A stretch of 32,908 nucleotides of DNA, from assembly GCA_947627065.1 (NCBI GenBank), contig CANQUN010000016.1, forward strand, positions 1 to 32,908, written 5' to 3'. How positions within the stretch are numbered: position 1 is the first letter of the stretch; each line of letters opens with the position of its first letter. The notes below the pieces were generated by a model. That model was given only the letters and a program-made list of their open reading frames with translations, was not told where the DNA came from and made no database searches. This stretch comes from an uncultured Clostridia bacterium. Its GTDB lineage: Bacteria; Bacillota; Clostridia; Christensenellales; Borkfalkiaceae. Below, in pieces: positions 1-6,656 of the stretch. The position numbers and the translations under genes were made by a program.

Positions 1-105
1 TTCGTCGGGCTTTGGATTGACTCCGGCCGCGCTTATATCGACATCTCGGAGCGCGTGGACCGTTTAAGCGATGCGATTCGCGTGGGTATCGAAAAATCGG
101 GCTGA
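1..105 (+). CDS. 3' end of an unidentified protein gene (partial)
   Basis: The window opens inside an open frame that reads 34 codons (starting FVGLWIDSGRAYIDISE) and stops at TGA 103-105. The alternation of polar and hydrophobic residues and the absence of stops look like a real protein tail, but 34 residues are too few to name a family. It is one of only two plus-strand genes here and converges on the minus-strand tRNA operon. A GC-rich hairpin with a short T tail at 222-242 could terminate it. The start and most of the gene lie outside the window. Confidence 0.5.
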   Translation, partial: FVGLWIDSGRAYIDISERVDRLSDAIRVGIEKSG

Positions 106-161
106 CGAGCAGCGTGCGCATGAGCATTGACCGCGGGCAAAAATCGGGCTAAAGAGCAGCG
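92..161. repeat. 23-bp imperfect direct repeat across a gene end
   Basis: Bases 92-114 and 139-161 match at 21 of 23 positions (core AAAAATCGGGCT, then AGCAGCG). The first copy contains the TGA stop of the partial gene; the second lies in the noncoding space just after it. A short GCGATTCGCG block occurs before copy one (about 73-82) and after copy two (about 159-168). This resembles a small tandem duplication of the gene end that has begun to decay. Confidence 0.6.
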
Positions 162-221
162 ATTCGCGGAGATGAGACAAAGAACAGAAGTACGCGGCAG
201 GCCTGCCCTATTGCCCGTTTG

Positions 222-242
222 GGCCGTTTGCGGCCGTGTTTT
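222..242 (+). terminator. possible intrinsic terminator of the partial left-edge gene
   Basis: GGCCG (222-226) and CGGCC (231-235) form a 5-bp stem with a TTTG loop, followed by GTGTTTT. The stem is short and the T tract is interrupted, so this is a weak call. Its position, between the end of the plus-strand gene and the oppositely oriented tRNA terminator, fits a convergent arrangement. Confidence 0.35.
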
Positions 243-250
243 AAGGCATG

Positions 251-283
251 ATAAAAGCGCCTCGGTCAAAATGCCAAAGCGCT
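251..283 (-). terminator. intrinsic terminator of the tRNA operon
   Basis: On the minus strand AGCGCTTTGG (283-274) pairs with CCGAGGCGCT (265-256), including two G-U pairs, around an 8-base loop, and is followed by TTTATC. It begins 4 bases after the encoded CCA end of tRNA-Cys, the expected place for termination of a tRNA transcript. Confidence 0.7.
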
Positions 284-286
284 CTG

Positions 287-361
287 TGGAGGCGCCACCC
301 GGATTTGAACCGGGGAATAGAGCTTTTGCAGAGCTGTGCCTTACCTCTTGGCTATGGCGCC
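287..361 (-). tRNA. tRNA-Cys (anticodon GCA), CCA encoded
   Basis: The minus strand folds into a complete cloverleaf: acceptor stem GGCGCCA/TGGCGCC, D stem GCC/GGC, anticodon loop CTGCAAA giving GCA (cysteine), T stem CCCGG/CCGGG with loop TTCAAAT, discriminator U and encoded CCA (289-287). U73 and GCA are the recognised identity elements of tRNA-Cys. One oddity: the outermost anticodon-stem pair is C27 opposite C43, a mismatch. It is the second gene of a two-tRNA operon, 19 bases after tRNA-Gly. Confidence 0.95.
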
Positions 362-380
362 GTGACGGGTTGCCCCGTAA

Positions 381-455
381 TGGAGCGGGAAACGAGATTC
401 GAACTCGCGACATTTGCCTTGGCAAGGCAACGCTCTACCTCTGAGCCATTCCCGC
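381..455 (-). tRNA. tRNA-Gly (anticodon GCC), CCA encoded
   Basis: The minus strand gives a fully paired cloverleaf: acceptor GCGGGAA/TTCCCGC, D stem GCTC/GAGC, anticodon stem TTGCC/GGCAA with loop TTGCCAA (anticodon GCC, glycine), T stem GCGAG/CTCGT (last pair G-U) with loop TTCGAAT, and encoded CCA at 383-381. It is the promoter-proximal gene of the tRNA-Gly/tRNA-Cys operon. Confidence 0.96.
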
Positions 456-497
456 ATAAGTTTGCGTGGCGCGACGGATTTGCGTCAACGCTAATAT

Positions 498-526
498 AAT
501 ATACCAAATTATATTTATTTTTGCAA
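498..526 (-). promoter_or_regulatory. sigma-A-type promoter of the tRNA operon
   Basis: On the minus strand TTGCAA (526-521) and TATATT (503-498) are separated by exactly 17 bases. The -10 box ends about 42 bases before the 5' end of tRNA-Gly. It sits just after the recG stop, so the tRNAs can be transcribed independently of the upstream operon. Confidence 0.75.
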
Positions 527-561
527 CTGATTTTGCATGGTTTGGGAAAAATTTTTTTTGG

Positions 562-2574
562 TCAGTTCATGGTAACGTCTTTGAGTTTCTCGTACTTTTG
601 CATGGCGAGCGAACGGAGGAGCGCGCTGTCCCACCCTGCGGCGAAGGTTTCGTCGCTGAGTTTTTTGGCGAAAATTATCGAAGACGACGAATATTGCAGT
701 GCGCCGAGATCGTCTATAAACCTGCCGCTCTGCCTTACCCCGAGGAAATCGCCGCTGCCCCTCAGGTCGTAATCGTATTCGGAAATCTTGAAACCGTCGG
801 AGTTGTTTTTGAGTATTTTAAGACGTTCCATTGATTTTTCATTCTCGGTGCCGACAAGCAGGAAGCAGTAACTTTCGAGGTTGGAACGCCCCACCCTTCC
901 CCTCAATTGGTGCATCTGGGAGAGGCCGAACCGTTCGGCGTTGTATATTACCATGACGGTGGCGTTGGGCACGTCGATGCCGACTTCTATTACGGTGGTG
1001 GAAACTATGATGTCCGATTCTCCGTTTTTGAAAGCCGTCATCACCGCGTCCTTTTCGCGGTCCTTCATCTTGCCGTGAAGCAGGGATATTCTCAGCCCTT
1101 TAAGTTTATTTTGGAGTTCTTCGTAAAGTTCGGTTGCGCTCATGACCGAGCCTTCTTCATCTCCGTCTATCAGCGGGCAGATGAAATAAGCCTGCCTGCC
1201 CTTTTCGCATTCGCGGCGGATGAAGGCGAGCATGTCGTCGTACTTGTTTTCGGAAACGATGCCCGTGCGTATCTGCGCGCGTGCGACGGGCTTGTCGGAT
1301 ATGGTGGAAATGTCGAGATCGCCGTACAATACGAGCGACAGCGTACGCGGAATGGGCGTTGCGCTCATGACGAGAACGTCGGGAAGTCCCCCCTTTTCCA
1401 CCAGCGTGTTCCTCTGCGCGACGCCGAAACGGTGCTGTTCGTCGCACACGCAGAGGTTGAGGTTGGCAAAATTGACGTCGTCGACAAGAACGGCGTGCGT
1501 TCCCACGACCACGCGCGCCCAGCCCGAGGCAATCTGTTCCTTTATCATCCTCTTTTCCTTTGCCGAAAGCGAACCCGAGAGGAAAACGGAGAGGTATTCG
1601 GGAAGGTATTTTTGGATTATGGCGTAGTTCTGCCGCGCGAGAATCTCGGTGGGTGCGAGCATGGCGACCTGATAGCCCGATTTTAGCGCGACGTACATGG
1701 CGCACAGAGCGACGGCCGTCTTTCCGCTGCCCACGTCGCCCTGCAAAAGCCTGTTCATGGCCGTCGGCCCCTTCATGTCGGCAAAGATCTCGTTTACTGC
1801 TTTCTTTTGACCTTCGGTAAATTCAAAACCGAAACGAGCGACAAACTCAACGAGTTCGGAGGCGGTGCAGGAATATTTTTTTAATCTGACTTGTTCACGC
1901 GAACCTTTGATATACTTGAAAGCCGACGTAAGGATGAAAAACTCCTCTGTGGCAATACGCTCGGACGAGGTGCGAATCTCTTCCATAGACGATGGAAAAT
2001 GCACGCCGAAATAGGCCGAAGAAAGCGGCGACAGCGCGTATTTCTGTTGAAGATGAAAGGGAATTACGCTTTCGATTTTAACGGCTTTTACGGCGGCGGC
2101 AACCATGGCTTTTACAGATCGCTGGGTGAGAGAACCTTTGACGGGATACACGGGAACTATGCCTTTAAGCCTGTAATTCTTTTCCATCAATTCGTACGAT
2201 GGATTGACCATGGAACATTGGCCGTACTTGTTTTGCACCCTGCCGTAAAAGAGGTATTCGGCACCCGGTTTGAGTTGCTTTTCAACGTACGGATTATTGA
2301 ACCAGACGACGCTGAAAATCTGCCCCTCCTGCTCTATGTGCGCCTTGACGTACTTGTTGTGCCTGCCGTAATAAACCCCTTGCGGCGGGCCTGCCAGCCT
2401 GCCAGCGGTGAGCACCACGTCGTTGTGGTAACAGTCCCTCAGGAGCGTTTGCTTGCGCAGATCGAGGTAATTACGCGGAAAAAGCCTTGCCAATTCCTCG
2501 ACGGACGTAACGCCGAGTTTGGCAAGGTCGCTTATTTTCTTTTCATTCATTCCGCGTAATTTGGTAAGTTCCAT
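562..2574 (-). CDS. recG: ATP-dependent DNA helicase RecG
   Basis: RecG remodels stalled replication forks and Holliday junctions by reversing forks and branch migration. The 670-residue protein shows an N-terminal OB/wedge region (about 50-130), Walker A GDVGSGKT (279-286), the DEQH box (378-381), motif III-like MSATPIPRT, and QLRGRVGRS near the C-terminus, as in full-length family members. The reading frame can be extended 12 codons to a TTG at 2610, but the family's conserved beginning (short hydrophobic-Gly motif, here LTKLRGMNEKKISDLAKLGV) starts just after the ATG at 2574, so I take that start. No strong ribosome binding site is visible for any candidate start. It follows fakA after an 82-bp gap with a hairpin. 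In Bacillus two serine dehydratase genes lie between yloV and recG; they are absent here. Confidence 0.95.
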   Translation of the reverse strand: MELTKLRGMNEKKISDLAKLGVTSVEELARLFPRNYLDLRKQTLLRDCYHNDVVLTAGRLAGPPQGVYYGRHNKYVKAHIEQEGQIFSVVWFNNPYVEKQLKPGAEYLFYGRVQNKYGQCSMVNPSYELMEKNYRLKGIVPVYPVKGSLTQRSVKAMVAAAVKAVKIESVIPFHLQQKYALSPLSSAYFGVHFPSSMEEIRTSSERIATEEFFILTSAFKYIKGSREQVRLKKYSCTASELVEFVARFGFEFTEGQKKAVNEIFADMKGPTAMNRLLQGDVGSGKTAVALCAMYVALKSGYQVAMLAPTEILARQNYAIIQKYLPEYLSVFLSGSLSAKEKRMIKEQIASGWARVVVGTHAVLVDDVNFANLNLCVCDEQHRFGVAQRNTLVEKGGLPDVLVMSATPIPRTLSLVLYGDLDISTISDKPVARAQIRTGIVSENKYDDMLAFIRRECEKGRQAYFICPLIDGDEEGSVMSATELYEELQNKLKGLRISLLHGKMKDREKDAVMTAFKNGESDIIVSTTVIEVGIDVPNATVMVIYNAERFGLSQMHQLRGRVGRSNLESYCFLLVGTENEKSMERLKILKNNSDGFKISEYDYDLRGSGDFLGVRQSGRFIDDLGALQYSSSSIIFAKKLSDETFAAGWDSALLRSLAMQKYEKLKDVTMN

Positions 2575-2661
2575 AATAAAGCGAAGAAACCGACATTTCC
2601 CGATGTGCAAGGGAAACGGGGTTTTGATGCTATCCGATAAGGCAAGGCTCCTTATACGAAA

Positions 2662-2685
2662 CGAAGGGAACGAACGTCCCCTTCG
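2662..2685 (-). promoter_or_regulatory. stem-loop between fakA and recG
   Basis: On the minus strand CGAAGGGGAC and GTTCCCTTCG pair over 10 bp (one G-U) around a GTTC tetraloop, 7 bases after the fakA stop. The bases that follow (TTTCGTAT) are a poor U tract, so it may be a weak terminator, an attenuator lowering recG expression, or an mRNA 3' stabiliser. Confidence 0.5.
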
Positions 2686-2692
2686 CCCATTC

Positions 2693-4333
2693 TCATTCGA
2701 GAGATACTATGTAATAATATATCGGCTGGCCGCCGTAGAAGAGTTCCACCTCGCAGTCGGGATAGGTTTCCTGAACTTTGTCGCGGAAGGCTTCGGCGTC
2801 CTCCTGCTTTATGTCCGCCCCGTAATAGAGGTTTATCAGTTCGTGGCTCTTGTCCTTTATTGTGTCTATGAGTTTGAGGGTAACTTCGTCCACGCCCTTG
2901 CCTTTGGCGAGTATCTTCTTGTTGTCGAGACCGATTATATCCCCCTCTTTAAGGCTGAATTTGTCAACCTTTGTGGTCCTTACCGCGTAGGTAACCTGAC
3001 CGACGGTAACGTCGTCGATGGCGTGGAGCATGTTGACCATGTTTTCATCGGGAGAGACGTCCGAGTCGAAGGCGAGGGCTGCGGAAAAGCCCTGCGGGAT
3101 ATTTTTGGTGGGGATTACGTAAATCTTTTTCTTGTCGACGAGTTCTTTGGCCTGTTCTGCCGCAAGAATGATATTTTTGTTGTTGGGGAATACAAAAACG
3201 TTGTCTGCATTGACGCGCATGATCGCGTCCGCAATGTCGCTCGCGCTCGGGTTCATCGTCTGGCCGCCCTCGATTACCTTGTCTACGGTGAGGTCCTTGA
3301 AGATTTCGGACATTCCGTCGCCCGAACAGATGGCGAGCATGCCCATCTCCTTCTTCTCCTCCTCGTACTTTTTGAGGAGGGCGCGGTTCTGCTCGAGCAT
3401 GTTTTCAATCTTGACCCTGTCAAGTTCGCCGAGTTGCAGCGCCTTGGTAAGAGCAAGCCCCGGGGTGTTGGTGTGGACGTGAACTTTTACGAATTCCAGA
3501 TCCCCTATGCAGATGACGCTGTCGCCCATGGCCATGAGTTGTTCCTTTAACTTATCTATGTCTGCAAGGGTTGTTTTTGCTTTAAGATTGATTATGAAAA
3601 ACTCGGTGCAGTAGGCGAATTCTATCCTGCCGAGGTTGAAGATTTCAATGTGTTCGAGGGGTATTTCGTCATTTTTGACGACGGACGGAGCGACGACGAC
3701 CTGCTGTTCGTCGGACTCGATCTTTTCGCCCTTGATGGCACGCAGCATTCCCTCGTATACGATTATGAGGCCCATGCCGCCCGCGTCTACCACGCCCGCT
3801 TTTTTGAGAACGGGAAGAAGTTCGGGCGTGTGTTCGAGGGCGACCTTGCCCTCTTCTATTATCTCGGCAAACAGTTCGTCAAAATCCTTTCTCCTGAACT
3901 TGGCGGCCGCGTCCGATATTGCGCGGCAGACGGTAAGGATGGTGCCCTCCTTGGGCTTGGACACGGCTTTATACGCCGTTTCGGTTGCCGCTTTAAGGGC
4001 TTTTATAAATGTTTTGACGTCTATTTCGTTTGTTTCTTTAATTACGGAGCAAAGCCCCTTCATAATCTGGGACAGAATGACGCCCGAGTTGCCCCTTGCG
4101 CCTTTGAGCGCGCCCCTTGAAATTGCGGCGGCAAGATCGTTGATGTTGCTGTTCTTGCAGGTTGCAACTTCCTTTTTTGCCGACTGCATGGTCAGCGACA
4201 TGTTGGTGCCCGTATCGCCGTCCGGTACGGGGAATACGTTGAGCGCGTCTATCTTTGCCCTGTTCAGCTCGAGATTGGCGGCCGCTCCTTGTATCATATT
4301 TATAAGCAAAGTGCCGTTTATGACTTTCTGCAT
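2693..4333 (-). CDS. fakA: DAK2-domain fatty acid kinase subunit FakA (YloV)
   Basis: This is the ATP-binding kinase subunit that, with a DegV-type FakB carrier, phosphorylates exogenous fatty acids to acyl-phosphates for phospholipid synthesis. The 546 residues match the family's usual length. The N-terminal DAK2 domain carries the ADP/Mg-binding PDGDTGTN (37-44); a middle FakA-type domain and a C-terminal DegV-like region follow. No FakB is in the window. The ATG has a good site (AGGAG, 9 bases upstream). It lies 35 bp behind the Asp23-like gene, the usual yloU-yloV pair. Older annotations call it a dihydroxyacetone kinase-like protein; the lack of a DAK1 domain argues against that activity. 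Confidence 0.9.
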   Translation of the reverse strand: MQKVINGTLLINMIQGAAANLELNRAKIDALNVFPVPDGDTGTNMSLTMQSAKKEVATCKNSNINDLAAAISRGALKGARGNSGVILSQIMKGLCSVIKETNEIDVKTFIKALKAATETAYKAVSKPKEGTILTVCRAISDAAAKFRRKDFDELFAEIIEEGKVALEHTPELLPVLKKAGVVDAGGMGLIIVYEGMLRAIKGEKIESDEQQVVVAPSVVKNDEIPLEHIEIFNLGRIEFAYCTEFFIINLKAKTTLADIDKLKEQLMAMGDSVICIGDLEFVKVHVHTNTPGLALTKALQLGELDRVKIENMLEQNRALLKKYEEEKKEMGMLAICSGDGMSEIFKDLTVDKVIEGGQTMNPSASDIADAIMRVNADNVFVFPNNKNIILAAEQAKELVDKKKIYVIPTKNIPQGFSAALAFDSDVSPDENMVNMLHAIDDVTVGQVTYAVRTTKVDKFSLKEGDIIGLDNKKILAKGKGVDEVTLKLIDTIKDKSHELINLYYGADIKQEDAEAFRDKVQETYPDCEVELFYGGQPIYYYIVSLE

Positions 4334-4368
4334 TTATATCAACTCCTGATAACGAATCAATAAAACAC

Positions 4369-4716
4369 TTAAAGTTTGACGCCCACTATATTGACGTTGA
4401 CCGTGTCCACAATCATACCGGTGAAATTTTCCACCGCATATTTGACGGATTGTTTAAGCGATTCGGCAACCGCGGAAATCGAAACGCCGAATTTTATCAT
4501 GGCGTATATATCTATATAAATACGGTCGTCTACGGTAGTAACCTTGATGCCTTTTGCCGTGTCAAACTTTAAGAATTCGGAAATGCTGTCCGTGAGTTTG
4601 CCCGCCACGGTTTCCACTATGCCGTAACAATCGAGGGTGGCCTTTAACGCCACCTTGGCTATGGATTTATCCGAAATAGAAATTTTACCATATATATTAT
4701 TGGTGTTGACGGACAT
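4369..4716 (-). CDS. Asp23/Gls24 family protein (YloU-like)
   Basis: A 115-residue protein typical of the Asp23/Gls24 family: after a short leader comes GKISISDKSIAKVALKATLDCYGI, then a conserved core with DRIYIDIYAMIKFGVSISAVAESLKQSVKYAVE and the terminal VNVNIVGVKL. Family members are small, usually soluble proteins; some attach to the membrane through a partner and are linked to cell-envelope stress, but the role of the YloU branch is not well defined. The strong ribosome binding site AGGAGG lies 9 bases before the ATG. It is first in the operon with fakA and recG, with promoter at 4750-4778, and is divergent from rpmB exactly as in Bacillus. Confidence 0.88.
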   Translation of the reverse strand: MSVNTNNIYGKISISDKSIAKVALKATLDCYGIVETVAGKLTDSISEFLKFDTAKGIKVTTVDDRIYIDIYAMIKFGVSISAVAESLKQSVKYAVENFTGMIVDTVNVNIVGVKL

Positions 4717-4749
4717 GCCAGCATTCCTCCTGTTTTTATTTACATTACC

Positions 4750-4778
4750 ATTTTACATTATTTTTATATCAATGGCAA
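4750..4778 (-). promoter_or_regulatory. promoter of asp23-fakA-recG
   Basis: On the minus strand TTGCCA (4778-4773) and TAAAAT (4755-4750) are 17 bases apart. Transcription would start near 4743, giving a leader of under 30 bases that contains AGGAGG before the ATG at 4716. Confidence 0.7.
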
Positions 4779-4869
4779 GAAAAATGAACAACCTGAGCAA
4801 ATTTTTTGGGGAAGAATTGCCATTTTCTCCCCTCTTCGCAAAAAATTACCGAAATGTGGGTAAAATCCC

Positions 4870-4898
4870 TTGCATTTTTTTTGATTTAGTGATAATAT
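4870..4898 (+). promoter_or_regulatory. promoter of rpmB
   Basis: TTGCAT (4870-4875) and TAATAT (4893-4898) are separated by 17 bases, and the ATG of rpmB follows 43 bases later with GGAGG at 4928-4932. Together with the minus-strand promoter at 4750-4778 this makes a divergent promoter region. Confidence 0.75.
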
Positions 4899-4941
4899 TA
4901 TTTATGCGTTAAAATATGTCGGTTCACGGAGGTGTAAGAAT

Positions 4942-5133
4942 ATGTCAAGAGTGTGCAGCGTTTGCGGAAAGGGCAAACTGTCCGGAAACAAAGTGAGTCA
5001 TAGTAATCGCAGGACTCCGCGTCTGTACAGCGCGAACGTTCAGAAGGTAAAGGTTGTCAACGACAACGGTTCTGTTACCAACGAATATGTTTGCGCTCGC
5101 TGTCTTAAGAGCGATAAAGTACGCAGAGTATAA
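4942..5133 (+). CDS. rpmB: 50S ribosomal protein L28
   Basis: L28 is a small component of the large ribosomal subunit. The 63-residue protein begins MSRVCSVCGKGKLSGNKVSHS and contains the family's RRTPRLYSANVQKVKV segment. Two CxxC pairs (Cys5/Cys8 and a later CARC) mark the zinc-binding C+ form. It is a single-gene transcription unit: its own promoter at 4870-4898, GGAGG 9 bases before the ATG, and a strong terminator 11 bases after the stop. It is divergent from asp23 and converges on spoVM. Confidence 0.98.
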   Translation: MSRVCSVCGKGKLSGNKVSHSNRRTPRLYSANVQKVKVVNDNGSVTNEYVCARCLKSDKVRRV

Positions 5134-5144
5134 GAAACGAAAGC

Positions 5145-5171
5145 GAGGGAGCGTTTTACGCTCCCTCTTTT
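5145..5171 (+). terminator. intrinsic terminator of rpmB
   Basis: GAGGGAGCG (5145-5153) and CGCTCCCTC (5159-5167) form a perfect 9-bp stem with a TTTTA loop followed by TTTT. It lies just after the rpmB stop. On the opposite strand a run of only four A precedes it, so it is probably one-directional. Confidence 0.88.
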
Positions 5172-5322
5172 CATTATATTTTTACCTCTTTCATCTTATG
5201 CCGAGACTTTTACGTCTCTTCTTGCAAATAATTTTTTACCCCTCTTGTTTGCGGTTGCTTTTTATAATTTCGTCCTGCTGCTTTTTATATTTTTCCGCCG
5301 CTATGGAAAGCCGCGTGGCGGC

Positions 5323-5394
5323 TCAGGCGGTCTTGACGAAAAATTTAAGCAGCGTTCTTATTATTTTAGGCGGTTTGATGCAGATTATTTTCAT
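5323..5394 (-). CDS. spoVM: SpoVM-like spore morphogenetic micropeptide
   Basis: A 23-codon gene reading MKIICIKPPKIIRTLLKFFVKTA. Bacillus SpoVM (26 residues) is an amphipathic helix that binds the positively curved outer forespore membrane and anchors the SpoIVA ATPase to start coat assembly. Shared positions with it are Met1, Lys2, Ile6, Lys7, Pro9 and Lys10, with hydrophobic residues at 11, 12, 15 and 16 and a basic residue at 17; Pro9 is known to matter for curvature recognition. The paired glycines at 13-14 are Arg-Thr here. The ATG overlaps the thiN stop as ATGA, with GAGG 5 bases upstream, and the slot between thiN and rpmB is where Bacillus keeps spoVM. A small hairpin (5309-5323, AGCCGC/GCGGCT) overlaps the stop and may be a weak terminator. 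The remaining AT-rich stretch up to the rpmB terminator holds nothing I can identify. Confidence 0.75.
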   Translation of the reverse strand: MKIICIKPPKIIRTLLKFFVKTA

Positions 5395-5993
5395 GATTTC
5401 CTCACTATGAAAACGAGCGCTTTGCCCGATTCTATGTAAAAACGGGCAAACGGGGACACGGTTTCGTTGGATATTCCGCGGCTTTCTCCGAGATTTATGA
5501 CAAGCCCGTTCATGGAATATTTCATCCCCTCGCTATCATGTATATGCACCGAGCGGGTTACGGGTACCACGGAAACGTAGGTGCCCGCCTTCTCCCTTAT
5601 TTCCACCTCTCCGTCCGCAAGGAAAAAGTCGGTATAATCGGTGTGGAAGGCCGCTTTTATCCCGCCTTGCTCGGCTTTTATCATCAAGCCCACGTTTCCG
5701 AAGAAATGGTCCTCCCTCTTTCCGCCTCCGCCGTAGATGTCGATTGATGAAACGCCCATTTCCATGAGTTTGGTCAGGGCAAGTTCGCCGTCGGTCATGT
5801 CCTTTTCAACGGGATAACGCTCCCCTTCTTCGGGAATGTAGCCGAGAGAATCGAAGTCTCCGAGCACGAGGTCGCAGGCAATGCCGCGCTCCCTCGCCCA
5901 CACAAGCGCGCCGTCGCAGCAGACGACGTACGCGTCGGAGCGGTCAACTATGCCGTGATACGGTTCGCCGTTGAGCAGGATTATTCCCCTCAT
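5391..5993 (-). CDS. thiN: thiamine pyrophosphokinase
   Basis: This enzyme transfers pyrophosphate from ATP to thiamine to make the cofactor thiamine diphosphate. The 200-residue protein has the family signatures GDFDS (45-49) and KDMTDGELAL (from 64), a glycine-rich IYGGGGKREDHFFGN loop, and the C-terminal thiamine-binding beta domain ending in a short strand (ALVFIVRKS). The ATG overlaps the rpe stop by 4 bases and its own stop overlaps the spoVM start by 4, so it sits in a translationally coupled chain. No thiamine riboswitch is present. Confidence 0.92.
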   Translation of the reverse strand: MRGIILLNGEPYHGIVDRSDAYVVCCDGALVWARERGIACDLVLGDFDSLGYIPEEGERYPVEKDMTDGELALTKLMEMGVSSIDIYGGGGKREDHFFGNVGLMIKAEQGGIKAAFHTDYTDFFLADGEVEIREKAGTYVSVVPVTRSVHIHDSEGMKYSMNGLVINLGESRGISNETVSPFARFYIESGKALVFIVRKS

Positions 5994-6652
5994 TCGGCGT
6001 CCCTCATAGCCTGCATGACGGCCCTTCTGTCGGGTGCCGTGAACACGGTGTTGCCGGCCACCAGAACGTTGACGCCCGAGCGTTTGATTAAAGCGACGTT
6101 TTCGGTGTTGACCCCGCCGTCTATCTCGAGGTCTATGTCCTTGCCCGAAGCGTCGATTATTCCTTTTATTTCCTCAACTTTCGGCAGAACGTCGGCGATG
6201 AATTTCTGCCCGCCTCTCCCCGGGAACACGCTCATCACGAGTACCATGTCGCAATCGGTTATAACGTCCCTGACTGCCGAAACGGGAGTGTCGGGATTTA
6301 TTACGCAGCCGCATTTTTTGCCGAGCGAACGTATGGAAGCGAGGGTTTCTTTGAGCCTGTCCTTGCACGCTTCGTAATGCACGGTTATTATGTCCGCGCC
6401 CGACGTGGCAAAACTTTCCACGTATCTCCACGGCTCGACTATCATAAGGTGAACGTCGAGGGGCAGGCTTGTTATCTTGCGGATGTCTTTTACCATCTTC
6501 ATTCCAAAGGTTATGTTGGAGACAAAAACCCCGTCCATAACGTCAACGTGTATGAGGTCGGCACCCTTTTCCTCAAGGTCTCTTACCTCTTCTCCCATTT
6601 TGGAAAAGTCCGCCGAGAGTATGGACGGCGCAATCATGATTTTTCTTTTCAT
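5990..6652 (-). CDS. rpe: ribulose-phosphate 3-epimerase
   Basis: Rpe interconverts ribulose 5-phosphate and xylulose 5-phosphate in the pentose phosphate pathway. The TIM-barrel signatures are present: PSILSADF near the N-terminus, HVDVMDGVF, HLMI, and LEIDGGVN before the terminal phosphate-binding loop. The usual NPGFGGQ loop reads FPGRGGQ here. I choose the ATG at 6652 because GGAG stands 9 bases before it; the in-frame ATG at 6667 has no site. That GGAG lies inside the last codons of rsgA, so the two are coupled. The protein is 220 residues, normal for the family. Confidence 0.93.
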   Translation of the reverse strand: MKRKIMIAPSILSADFSKMGEEVRDLEEKGADLIHVDVMDGVFVSNITFGMKMVKDIRKITSLPLDVHLMIVEPWRYVESFATSGADIITVHYEACKDRLKETLASIRSLGKKCGCVINPDTPVSAVRDVITDCDMVLVMSVFPGRGGQKFIADVLPKVEEIKGIIDASGKDIDLEIDGGVNTENVALIKRSGVNVLVAGNTVFTAPDRRAVMQAMRDAE

Positions 6653-6656
6653 TGAT

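Noticed and set aside
907-1686. Long plus-strand open frame (259 codons) opposite recG
   Set aside because: It lies wholly antisense to a clear RecG gene, has no family resemblance, and follows from the high GC and codon bias of the real gene. Similar antisense frames opposite fakA, rsmB, fmt, nagA, ynbB, mutL and mutS were rejected for the same reason.
2575-2610. TTG start 12 codons upstream for recG
   Set aside because: No ribosome binding site, and the extra residues do not resemble the RecG N-terminus; ATG 2574 fits the family better.
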